Assembly (NCBI RefSeq): GCF_001280085.1
Contig: NZ_LGED01000200.1
Span: 136,679 to 200,678, forward strand
DNA: 64,000 bases
DNA from: Saccharothrix sp. NRRL B-16348
GTDB lineage: Bacteria; Actinomycetota; Actinomycetes; Mycobacteriales; Pseudonocardiaceae
Direction: 5' to 3'
Part shown: positions 32,115 to 40,208 of the stretch, one piece after another
Layout of the letters: each line of letters opens with the position of its first letter
Numbering within the stretch: position 1 is the first letter of the stretch
The notes under the pieces: generated by a model
Told to the model about the DNA's origin: nothing
The model's database searches: none
Seen by the model: the letters and a program-made list of their open reading frames with translations, nothing else
Program-made: the position numbers and the translations under genes

Positions 32115-33829
32115 TGGACATGGATTCGGTGGCCCTCGGCCCGGCACAAGCCCTCACGCAAGCCGCCGCGCTGCGTCCGGACGACACGGCGATGACCTTC
32201 GTCGACTACGCCACGGACCGCGCGGGTGTCACCAGTTCGTTCAGCTACCGGGAGCTGGACCAGGGCAGCGCCGCGGTCGCGGCGTCGATGCTGGAGACGG
32301 TCGACCGCGGTTCCCGCGTCGCGATCCTGTGTGGGCACGACGTTGACTACGTCATCGCCTTCCTGGGCTGCCTTCGCGCGGGCATGATCGCCGTTCCGCT
32401 GTTCGCCCCCGAGCCGTTCCGCCCGCAGGACCGGCTGGTGAACGTGCTCGCCGACTGCGATCCCGAGATCGTGCTCACCGGCACCGGCCACCTGGAGACC
32501 GTGCAGAAGCTGCTCACGGACCTCCCCGGGCTGCCCAAGGAGGTCTTGCCGGTCGACGTGCTGCGAACCGTCGGCATCCCGGCCCAAGGACCCTTGCCCG
32601 CCCTGCCGGACGGTGATGTCGTCGCGTACCTGCAGTACACCTCCGGGTCGACCAGGAAGCCGGCCGGTGTCCAGGTCCTGCATCGCAACCTGACCGTCGG
32701 CGCGCACCAGCTGGCCGCTGCGGTGGAAATCGGCCCGTCCTCACGCCTGGTCAGCTGGCTGCCGTTCTTCCACGACATGGGCCTGATGTTCTCCCTGGCC
32801 GTGTCGCTGGCCACCACGACGCCGGTGACGTGCTTCTCCCCGCTGGCGTTCATCCAGCAGCCGCGCCGCTGGCTGGAGCTGCTCACCACGCAGCGGGCCA
32901 CCCACACGATGTCGCCCAACTTCGGGCTCGACCTCTGCGTGGACCGGGTCAAGGGCCCTCGCCGCGAGGGCCTCGACCTGTCCGCCCTGCGAGTGCTGGG
33001 CAACGGCTCCGAGCACGTCCGCCCGGACACCCTCGCGCGCTTCACCGAAGCGTTCGAGCCGTTCGGTTTCCGGCACTCGGCCCACTGCCCGGGGTACGGC
33101 TTGGCCGAAGCCACTCTGGTGGTCACCGCCGACGAGGTCGGGAAGGAACCGGTCGTGGGAGTGTTCGACCGCGCCGAGTTGTCCCGCGGCCGTGTCAGCG
33201 TGGTCGAGGACGATGACCCGAACGGCCAGCGGCTCGTCTCGGCGGGTCGTCCTGTGCAGCAGGAGGTCCGGATCGTCACACCGGAGACGGGTACGGACGC
33301 TCCCGCGACGGGCGTGGGCGAGATCTGGGTGCGAGGCGCCAATGTGTGCGCTGGGTACTGGCTGCAGCCCGAGCGGTCGCTGGAGACGTTCGTCGGGAGC
33401 GATGACCGGGACGGCTGGCTCCGGACGGGAGACCTCGGATTTTCGCTCGACGGCCGGCTGTACGTGGCCGGGCGGCTGCGTGACCTGATCATCGTCGACG
33501 GCCGCAACCACCACCCGGCTGACATCGAGATGACCGTGGAAGAGGCGTCCGACGGCCTGCGCGCGGGTCGGGTGGCCGCGTTCGCCTGCGAGGTCGATGA
33601 GAGGGAAGCCCTCGTCGTCGTGGCCGAGCTGGCGGCCCCGGCATCCACCCTGGACTTCGACGCCGTCCGCAGGACCGTGCGAGCGGCGGTGTCCGAACGG
33701 CACGAGGTCCGGGTCCACGACATCGTGCTCGTGCGCAAGGGCGCCGTGCCGGTGACGTCCAGCGGCAAGTTGCGCCGCCAAGAGTGCAAGTCCCGCTACC
33801 AGCGCGGTGAATACCAGGGGGCGGCATGA
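32114..33829 (+). CDS. Fatty-acyl-AMP ligase (FAAL, FadD32-like)
   Basis: This 571-aa ANL-superfamily enzyme activates a fatty acid as acyl-AMP and transfers it to an ACP. Motifs are 'LQYTSGSTRKPAGVQV' (A3), the FAAL-typical 'WLPFFHDMGL', 'YGLAEATLVV' (A5), 'WLRTGDLGF' and 'LIIVDGRNHHPADIE', with 'TSSGKLRRQECK' holding the A10 Lys. The HDMGL segment and the acyl-ACP-type C-terminus separate it from acyl-CoA ligases. The next gene encodes an ACP-KS protein whose ACP is the probable acceptor, as in mycobacterial FadD/PKS pairs. ATG 32114 overlaps the upstream stop, and its own stop overlaps the next ATG (ATGA). Confidence 0.93.
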   Translation: MDMDSVALGPAQALTQAAALRPDDTAMTFVDYATDRAGVTSSFSYRELDQGSAAVAASMLETVDRGSRVAILCGHDVDYVIAFLGCLRAGMIAVPLFAPEPFRPQDRLVNVLADCDPEIVLTGTGHLETVQKLLTDLPGLPKEVLPVDVLRTVGIPAQGPLPALPDGDVVAYLQYTSGSTRKPAGVQVLHRNLTVGAHQLAAAVEIGPSSRLVSWLPFFHDMGLMFSLAVSLATTTPVTCFSPLAFIQQPRRWLELLTTQRATHTMSPNFGLDLCVDRVKGPRREGLDLSALRVLGNGSEHVRPDTLARFTEAFEPFGFRHSAHCPGYGLAEATLVVTADEVGKEPVVGVFDRAELSRGRVSVVEDDDPNGQRLVSAGRPVQQEVRIVTPETGTDAPATGVGEIWVRGANVCAGYWLQPERSLETFVGSDDRDGWLRTGDLGFSLDGRLYVAGRLRDLIIVDGRNHHPADIEMTVEEASDGLRAGRVAAFACEVDEREALVVVAELAAPASTLDFDAVRRTVRAAVSERHEVRVHDIVLVRKGAVPVTSSGKLRRQECKSRYQRGEYQGAA

Positions 33830-35379
33830 CGTCGATCCGGCAGTGGCTCGTCGAGCGCGTCGCGGCGCACGCCGGCGTCCCGGCGGCCGAGGTTGATCCG
33901 GACCGGCCCTTCCTGGAGTACGGCATCAGTTCGCGGGACGCGGTGTCGATGGCGGGCGAGCTGGAAGAGCTCCTCGACCGCCCGGTCGACCCGACCGCGC
34001 TGTGGCAACAGCCAACGGTGCGCAAGCTCGCCGAGGCCTTGGCCGGTGAGCAGAACGCCGCTCCCACCGCCGTCGCGCCCCGGGAGGCCAAGTCGACCGG
34101 TGCCGCGGTGGTCGGGATCGGCTGCAGGCTCCCGGGCGGGCTCGACTCGGCCACGGACCTCTGGCAGTTCCTCATGGCCGGGGGCGACGCCGTGACCGAG
34201 GTGCCGGACGACCGCTGGGCGGACTACCGGGTGCGGTCGACCGCGCACGCGGCGGCCGTCGACGGTGCGTCGCGTGCGGGAGGGTTCCTGTCCGATGTGC
34301 ACGGCTTTGACGCGGAGTTCTTCGGGATCTCGCCGCGCGAGGCCGCCGAGATGGACCCACAGCAGCGCATGCTGCTCGAAGTGGCCTGGCAGGCGTTCGA
34401 GCACGCCGGCATCCCGCCGGACGCGTTGGCGGGCGAACGGGTAGGTGTCTTCGTCGGAGCGAGCACCGACGACCACGGTCGCCGACAGCTCGCGGACCTG
34501 CCCGCCATCACCGGGTGGACCGGCACAGGATCGGCGCTGAGCGTGCTGGCCAATCGGCTGTCCTACCTGCTGGACCTCCGGGGTCCCAGCCTCACCGTGG
34601 ACACGGCGTGCTCGTCCTCGCTGGTGGCCGTGCACATGGCACGGCGCAGCCTGGAGGCGGGGGAGTGTGATCTCGCCCTCGTCGCCGGGGTGAACCTGAT
34701 GCTGTCCCCGGCCGTCACCATCAACTTCGACCGCGCGCAGGTCATGGCTCCGGGCGGGCGGTGCAGACCGTTCGACGCGGACGCCGACGGATACGTGCGC
34801 AGTGAAGGCTGTGTCGCCGTCGTCCTGAAGCGGTTGCCCGATGCCCGAGCGGACGACGACCGCGTGCTCGCGGTCGTCCAGGCCAGCGCCCTCAACCAGG
34901 ACGGCCGGTCGAACGGCCTGATGGCACCGAACCCGGCCGCGCAACGAGACCTCCTCGACGAGGTCTACCGCTCGGCCGGAATCGATCCGCAGGCCGTCTG
35001 GTACGTCGAGGCCCACGGCACGGGAACGCCGCTCGGGGACCCCATCGAAGCCGGGGCGCTCGGGGAGGCGCTCGGCCGGCGCAGGCCCGCTGACCGTCCG
35101 CTCCTGATCGGGTCGGTCAAGTCGAACCTGGGCCACCTGGAGGCGGCTGCCGGCATCGCCGGCATGGCCAAGACCGCGCTGTCCCTGCACCACGGATGGG
35201 TGCCACCGACCGCGCACTACCGGTCGGGCAACCCGCGGATCGACTTCGACGGGCTGAGGTTGCGGGTGGTCGACAGGCCCACTCCGGCGCCGGCCGATGC
35301 CGTCGCCGCCGGCGTGAGCTCGTTCGGCTTCGGCGGCGCGAACGCCCATGTCGTCCTTACCCGGCCGACCGACTCGTGA
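33826..35379 (+). CDS. ACP-KS protein (loading and condensing half of a split PKS module)
   Basis: The 517-aa protein has an N-terminal ACP (residues about 5-75; Ser in EYGISSRDAV) and a beta-ketoacyl synthase (about 88-510). The KS active-site Cys is in DTACSSSLVAVH, and the two His are in VEAHGTGTPLGDP and KSNLGHLEAAAG, so it should be active. It ends right after the KS core, with no AT. The AT-DH-KR-ACP of the same module is encoded two genes later, and that protein begins with the KS-AT linker, so the module is cut precisely at the KS/linker boundary. The upstream FAAL probably loads the ACP with a fatty acid. Confidence 0.92.
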   Translation: MTSIRQWLVERVAAHAGVPAAEVDPDRPFLEYGISSRDAVSMAGELEELLDRPVDPTALWQQPTVRKLAEALAGEQNAAPTAVAPREAKSTGAAVVGIGCRLPGGLDSATDLWQFLMAGGDAVTEVPDDRWADYRVRSTAHAAAVDGASRAGGFLSDVHGFDAEFFGISPREAAEMDPQQRMLLEVAWQAFEHAGIPPDALAGERVGVFVGASTDDHGRRQLADLPAITGWTGTGSALSVLANRLSYLLDLRGPSLTVDTACSSSLVAVHMARRSLEAGECDLALVAGVNLMLSPAVTINFDRAQVMAPGGRCRPFDADADGYVRSEGCVAVVLKRLPDARADDDRVLAVVQASALNQDGRSNGLMAPNPAAQRDLLDEVYRSAGIDPQAVWYVEAHGTGTPLGDPIEAGALGEALGRRRPADRPLLIGSVKSNLGHLEAAAGIAGMAKTALSLHHGWVPPTAHYRSGNPRIDFDGLRLRVVDRPTPAPADAVAAGVSSFGFGGANAHVVLTRPTDS

Positions 35380-35389
35380 GAGGCACACC

Positions 35390-36232
35390 ATGGACTTCGG
35401 CACGATGATGATGGTCACCGACTTCTCCTGGGACGCGGCCTCGGTCGCCAGAGCCGTCGAACAGCAAGGGTTCGAGTCTTTTTGGGTACCTGAGCACACC
35501 CACGTCCCCGTCAGCATGAGCAGCCCTCATCCCGGTGGTGCGGAGGTGCCTCCGGAGACGCTGCAGGGCGTCGACCCGTTCATCACCCTCGCCGTCGCCG
35601 CCGCGGTGACGACGACGCTGCGGTTGGGCACGGGCGTCTGCCAGGTCCCGATCCGCAACCCCATCCAGCTCGCGAAGCAGGTGGCCAGCATCGACGTGGT
35701 GTCCGGGGGACGGTTCCTGTTCGGCGTCGGGACCGGGTGGAACCACGAGGAGATGCTCAACCACGGCGTCGACCCGAGGACCAGGACCGCCCAGTTCATG
35801 GAGCACATGGCCGTCGTGAAGCGCATCTGGACGGAGCACGAGGCCGCGTTCGAGGGCGAGTTCGTGAAGTTCGACCCGCTGTGGTCGACGCCCAAGCCGG
35901 TGCAGCGCCCGCACCCGCCGATCCTGGTCGGTGGAAGCGGCCCGCGGGTGATCGACCGGGTGCTCGAACTCGGCGCCGAGTGGATGCCCTGGCACGCCCA
36001 GCTCGACGACACGTTCGCCGACCAGATCACCGAGCTGCGCGGACGGGCCGCCGTCGCGGGCCGGATGTCGGTTCCCGTGACGGTCTTCGGCGTACCCGCC
36101 GACGAGGAGGTCATCGCCGCCTACCAGGAGGCGGGGGCGTCGCGCTGCGTCCTCCCGCTGCCGCCTGCCGGCGAGGAAGAGGTCGTGTCGATGATCGAGT
36201 GGTACGCGGAAGTGGCGCAGGAGTTCCAATGA
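35390..36232 (+). CDS. Luciferase-like (F420-dependent type) oxidoreductase
   Basis: The 280-aa protein belongs to the bacterial-luciferase-like monooxygenase/F420 oxidoreductase fold. It has 'DFGTMMMVTDFSWDAASVAR' at the start, 'FWVPEHTHVPV', 'LGTGVCQVPIRNPIQLAKQVASID', 'GRFLFGVGTGWNHEEMLNHG' and 'RPHPPILVGGSGPRVIDRV', characteristic of the F420-linked subgroup common in mycobacteria. Such enzymes reduce or oxidise C=C, C-OH or C=N bonds using F420H2 or FMNH2. It is between the ACP-KS and AT-DH-KR-ACP genes, so it probably acts on a PKS-bound or released intermediate; its exact step is unknown. GAGAGG precedes ATG 35390. Confidence 0.85.
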   Translation: MDFGTMMMVTDFSWDAASVARAVEQQGFESFWVPEHTHVPVSMSSPHPGGAEVPPETLQGVDPFITLAVAAAVTTTLRLGTGVCQVPIRNPIQLAKQVASIDVVSGGRFLFGVGTGWNHEEMLNHGVDPRTRTAQFMEHMAVVKRIWTEHEAAFEGEFVKFDPLWSTPKPVQRPHPPILVGGSGPRVIDRVLELGAEWMPWHAQLDDTFADQITELRGRAAVAGRMSVPVTVFGVPADEEVIAAYQEAGASRCVLPLPPAGEEEVVSMIEWYAEVAQEFQ

Positions 36233-36263
36233 TCACCGACACGTCCAGCCAAGGCGGTATGCG

Positions 36264-39200
36264 ATGACCTCCACCATCGACCGCAGGACAAGCCTCGACC
36301 CGATCGACGTCGCCGCTTCCACACCCATGCTGTTCCCGGTGTCGGCCCGGTCGCCGGAGTCGCTGAGCCGGAACGCGGCACGGCTCGCCGAGTGGCTCGA
36401 CGGCCCTGGTGCGACCGTCGGGCTGGACGACGTCGGCTACACGCTCGGGCGGCGGCGGGCGCACCTGTCGCAGCGGCTGACCGTGGTGGCGGCCGACCGC
36501 TCGGACGTGGTCGCCAGGCTTCGTGCCGCGGCCGACGGCGTCCTCGCCGAAGGGGTCGTCTTCGGTTCAACCACAGCCTCGGTCGAACGCGGCGCGGTCT
36601 TCGTCTTCTCGGGCCACGGTTCCCAGTGGGCCGGCATGGGCAGGGAACTGCTGGCGACCGAGCCGGCCTTCGCCGCAGTCGTCGACGAGTTGGACGAGGT
36701 GTTCCTGACGGAGTGCGGCCGGTCGTTGCGTGACCTGGTCACCGACGTCGACCTGGCGACAGCCGGGATGGCGCTGGTCCAGCCCGCCCTCTTCGCCACC
36801 CAGGTCGGCCTCACCCGCGTCTGGCAGTACTACGGGGTCGAACCGGCGGCGGTGGTAGGGCACTCGATGGGCGAGGTGGCCGCGGCGGTGGTGGCCGGTG
36901 GGCTCTCCTTGGCAGACGGTGGCAGGGTGATCTGCCGCCGCTCGGCGTTGATCGAGGAGAGGTTGACCGGCGGCGGTGCCGTCGCCCTGGTGGAACTGCC
37001 CGCGGTCAAGACACGCCGGCGCATCCGCGAGGAAGGGGTGCTCGACCTCGCGGTGCACAGCTCCACGCGCGCCTCGGTGGTGACCGGCAGGCCGGAGGAC
37101 GTCGAGCGCTTCATCGCGGACTGCGAGGCGGACGGCATCACCGCCCACTGGGTGCCCGGTGTCCGGTTCGCCGCGCACAGCAGGCAGGTCGACGCGGTCA
37201 CGGACGAACTCGTGCGCAGGCTCGACGGGATCACCGCCCGCACACCTGTTGTCCCTGTCTACGGCACCGCGCTCTCCGACGTGCGGAAGCAGCCGGTGTT
37301 CGACGGCCGGTACTGGGCCGACAACCTGCGCAACCCCGTCCGCTTCGCCCAGGCGCTGCAGACCGCGGCGGAGGACGGCTACCGCTGCTTCATCGAAGTC
37401 TCACCCCACTCTGTGGTGGGAACGTCGATCAACGACACCTTGAAGGACTCCGGCGTCAACGACAGCGTCGTACTGGGATCGCTCAAGCGCGACCAACCCG
37501 CGCGCGAGGTCCTGGCGACCAACTTGGCCTCCGCACATTGCCGTGGCGTGCGACTCGACTGGAGGGTCCTGCACGACCTCGGGAAGCTGGCCGACCTGCC
37601 CACCATGGCGTGGAACCACGTGCGCTTCGCGCCCACCCGGCCGGAGCCTGCACGTGCGAGTGATGACCGGCACCCGCTCCTGGGCCCGCACATCAAGCTG
37701 CCGGGGGCCCCTGCGCGGCACGTGTGGCAGGTGACGTTGGATCCTGCGGAGCTACCGTGGTTGACCGACCACCAGGTCCACGGCACAGCAGTTCTGCCGG
37801 GTACGGCGTACGTGGAAGCTGCGGTAGCGGCCGCCGGTGAAGCGCTGTCCGTGCGACCGGACGAGTTGGTCTTGTCCGACGTGGAGTTCCACCGGATGGC
37901 GCCGGTGTCGGGGCCTCTGACGCTGACGACGACCTTCGAGGCTGCCACCGGCCGGGTGGAGATCTGCTCGGACGGTCCGGAGGGAGCGGTCGTCCACGCC
38001 ACTGCGACCGCTGGTCGTGCCGAGCGCGGTTCCTCCGCCGAACCAGTCGATGTCGCAGCGCTGAAGGCATCCCACCCGGACCGCCTTCCGGTCGGATCCG
38101 CTTATCAGCGGTTGGTGGGCGCGGGACAGCAGCACGGACCGGCGTTCGCCGCGATGACCGAACTCTCCACCGGTGACCAGAGCACCTGCTCCGTGCTGTC
38201 ATGGCCGCAGGACCTGTCGGGTGACGCCCGGCTCTGGTTCCACCCGGCGTTCCTCGACGCGTGTCTGCACGGCCTGGCCGTCCTGCTGGCCGACGACAGC
38301 GGGCAGACGGTCCTGCCCGTGGGACTGGGATCGGTACGCCTGTGGCGGCGGCCGGCGGAACAACTCGTCTGCCGCGCCACCGTCCACCACGAGGGGGCGA
38401 CGCCGACGGGACACGTCGAGGTTTACGACCTCGACGGGAACCTGACGGCCACTGTGGACGATGTGCGTCTGCGCCACCTCGACCAGGACGACGTGCCCGT
38501 GCCCTTGGAGAACCTCCTGCACACCATCGGCTGGGTCGACTCGGACCCCGTGCGAACGACGCAGGATCCAGGCAGCTGGAGTGTCCACGGCCCGGGCGCT
38601 CTCGATGTGACGGCCGAGCTGGAGCGCGCCGGTGTGCGACACACGGTCGCGGAGGGCCCTTCGCCGGCACGGTCCACAGGCGGAGCTCACTCCGATGGTG
38701 TCCTGTTCGTCACCACGTCCCAGCCGGACAGGGAGCCCGACCCCCGGCACGCGCAGGACACCGTCCTCGCGCTGGCGGATCTCGTGCGCGAGGTTCTCGA
38801 CACCGAAGGCGGCTCCCGACGACTGATCGTCGTCATTCGCGGTACCGACCCTGTCCAGACCGCTGTCGTCGGGATGGTGCGGACTCTCCGGCACGAGCAC
38901 CCAGAGCTGCGGACCACCGTCGTGGACGCCGGCTCGGACCGAGAACTCGAGTCGTTGGCCGCGGAACTGGCCGTTACCCCGATCGAGGACGAGGTGCGGC
39001 TGCGCGGCGGCAAGCGTCAAGTCGCTCGGCTGGCGCGACTACCGCTGTCCGAGCTTCCCGAACCGACACGGCCACCGGTCCGGTCCGACGGTGCCTACGT
39101 CGTCTCGGGAGGCACCCGCGGACTGGGCCTGATCACCGCCCGGTGGCTGTCGGGCCTCGGAGCGGGAACCGTCGTCGTCTGCGGACGTGGGGAACCGGGC

Positions 39201-40208
39201 CCTGAAGCGTCGGCCGTGCTGGCGGACATGGCGGCCGCGGGTACCGCGGTCGAAGTGGTCCTGGGCGACATCGCCGAATCCGCGGACCAAGTGATAGCCG
39301 CCGCCGAACGGCACGGCCACGTCTTGCGGGGTGTCGTGCACGCGGCGGGTGTCGTCGAGGACGCCTTGCTGGAAGCGGTCGACGCCGATCTGGTGGACCG
39401 GGTGTGGCTGCCCAAGGCGACCGGGGCTCAGCGGCTGCACGCGGCCATCGGCGACCGCCCACTCGACTGGTGGCTGTCGTATTCGTCGTTCGCCTCGATG
39501 GTCGGCGCACCCGGTCAGGCCGCGTACGCGACGGCGAACGCCTACCTCGACGCGTTCGGCGGGGTGCTGCGGGAGCGGGGCGTGCCCGCGACGACCGTCA
39601 ACTGGACCCGCTGGGAGGAGACCGGAGCGGCGGTCGGCAGGGAGCTGCCGGGGCTGACCGGCCTGTCCACCAAGAGCGGCCTGGCGGTGCTGGCAGCGAT
39701 TGTGTCGCGCGACGTGCCGCAGGTCGGAGTGGCTCTGATCGACGCCGCCGGGTTCACCGCAGCCCATCCGCACATCGCTCGATCCGCGTTCTTCTCGGAG
39801 ATGGGAATCCACGACGTCGCGGAGGCGCCCGTGCCTTCCCTGCACGGACGTACCGATGGGGACAAGCGGCAAATCGTCACCGAACAGGTCGCCGTCCGGG
39901 TCGCCGCGGTGCTGGGCTACGACGTCGGTCGCATCCCACGGGACCGCCCCTTGGTGCACGTGGGCCTCGACTCCCTGACCGCTGTCAAGATCAAGAACGC
40001 GGTGTGCGCCGACTTCTCCGTCGACCTGCCGGTCGCCCGGCTGCTGGGCGGTCAGAGCATCGACGAACTGACTCAGGACGTGCTGGCCGCGATCGGCACC
40101 CAGGACGATGCCGGTACGGCGCCGAGCGCAACCGACGACGCGGCGAAGCGTGCGCGGTCGCGCACGACCCGGATGGCGCAGCGACGTGCGGCGAGGAGGC
40201 GGGCATGA
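36264..40208 (+). CDS. PKS subunit AT-DH-KR-ACP
   Basis: The 1314-aa protein starts with a KS-AT linker (residues 15-100) but has no KS. The AT (about 105-400) carries the active Ser in VVGHSMGEVAAAVV near 201; the GHSMGE and VICRRS motifs resemble mycobacterial Mas-type ATs. The specificity loop reads RFAAHSRQVD, between malonyl (HAFH) and methylmalonyl (YASH) types. DH (about 467-740) has His in DHQVHGTAVLPG near 502 and Asp in LDACLHG. KR (about 940-1150) shows the SGGTRGLG cofactor loop and YSSFAS...AAYATANA active residues. ACP Ser is in VGLDSLTAV near 1236. There is no ER. With the ACP-KS protein it makes one complete reducing-to-enoyl module. Confidence 0.93.
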   Translation: MTSTIDRRTSLDPIDVAASTPMLFPVSARSPESLSRNAARLAEWLDGPGATVGLDDVGYTLGRRRAHLSQRLTVVAADRSDVVARLRAAADGVLAEGVVFGSTTASVERGAVFVFSGHGSQWAGMGRELLATEPAFAAVVDELDEVFLTECGRSLRDLVTDVDLATAGMALVQPALFATQVGLTRVWQYYGVEPAAVVGHSMGEVAAAVVAGGLSLADGGRVICRRSALIEERLTGGGAVALVELPAVKTRRRIREEGVLDLAVHSSTRASVVTGRPEDVERFIADCEADGITAHWVPGVRFAAHSRQVDAVTDELVRRLDGITARTPVVPVYGTALSDVRKQPVFDGRYWADNLRNPVRFAQALQTAAEDGYRCFIEVSPHSVVGTSINDTLKDSGVNDSVVLGSLKRDQPAREVLATNLASAHCRGVRLDWRVLHDLGKLADLPTMAWNHVRFAPTRPEPARASDDRHPLLGPHIKLPGAPARHVWQVTLDPAELPWLTDHQVHGTAVLPGTAYVEAAVAAAGEALSVRPDELVLSDVEFHRMAPVSGPLTLTTTFEAATGRVEICSDGPEGAVVHATATAGRAERGSSAEPVDVAALKASHPDRLPVGSAYQRLVGAGQQHGPAFAAMTELSTGDQSTCSVLSWPQDLSGDARLWFHPAFLDACLHGLAVLLADDSGQTVLPVGLGSVRLWRRPAEQLVCRATVHHEGATPTGHVEVYDLDGNLTATVDDVRLRHLDQDDVPVPLENLLHTIGWVDSDPVRTTQDPGSWSVHGPGALDVTAELERAGVRHTVAEGPSPARSTGGAHSDGVLFVTTSQPDREPDPRHAQDTVLALADLVREVLDTEGGSRRLIVVIRGTDPVQTAVVGMVRTLRHEHPELRTTVVDAGSDRELESLAAELAVTPIEDEVRLRGGKRQVARLARLPLSELPEPTRPPVRSDGAYVVSGGTRGLGLITARWLSGLGAGTVVVCGRGEPGPEASAVLADMAAAGTAVEVVLGDIAESADQVIAAAERHGHVLRGVVHAAGVVEDALLEAVDADLVDRVWLPKATGAQRLHAAIGDRPLDWWLSYSSFASMVGAPGQAAYATANAYLDAFGGVLRERGVPATTVNWTRWEETGAAVGRELPGLTGLSTKSGLAVLAAIVSRDVPQVGVALIDAAGFTAAHPHIARSAFFSEMGIHDVAEAPVPSLHGRTDGDKRQIVTEQVAVRVAAVLGYDVGRIPRDRPLVHVGLDSLTAVKIKNAVCADFSVDLPVARLLGGQSIDELTQDVLAAIGTQDDAGTAPSATDDAAKRARSRTTRMAQRRAARRRA

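Noticed and set aside
32347..33789. 480-codon minus-strand frame opposite the FAAL gene
   Set aside because: It is the Arg/Ser-rich complement of a strongly conserved fatty-acyl-AMP ligase.
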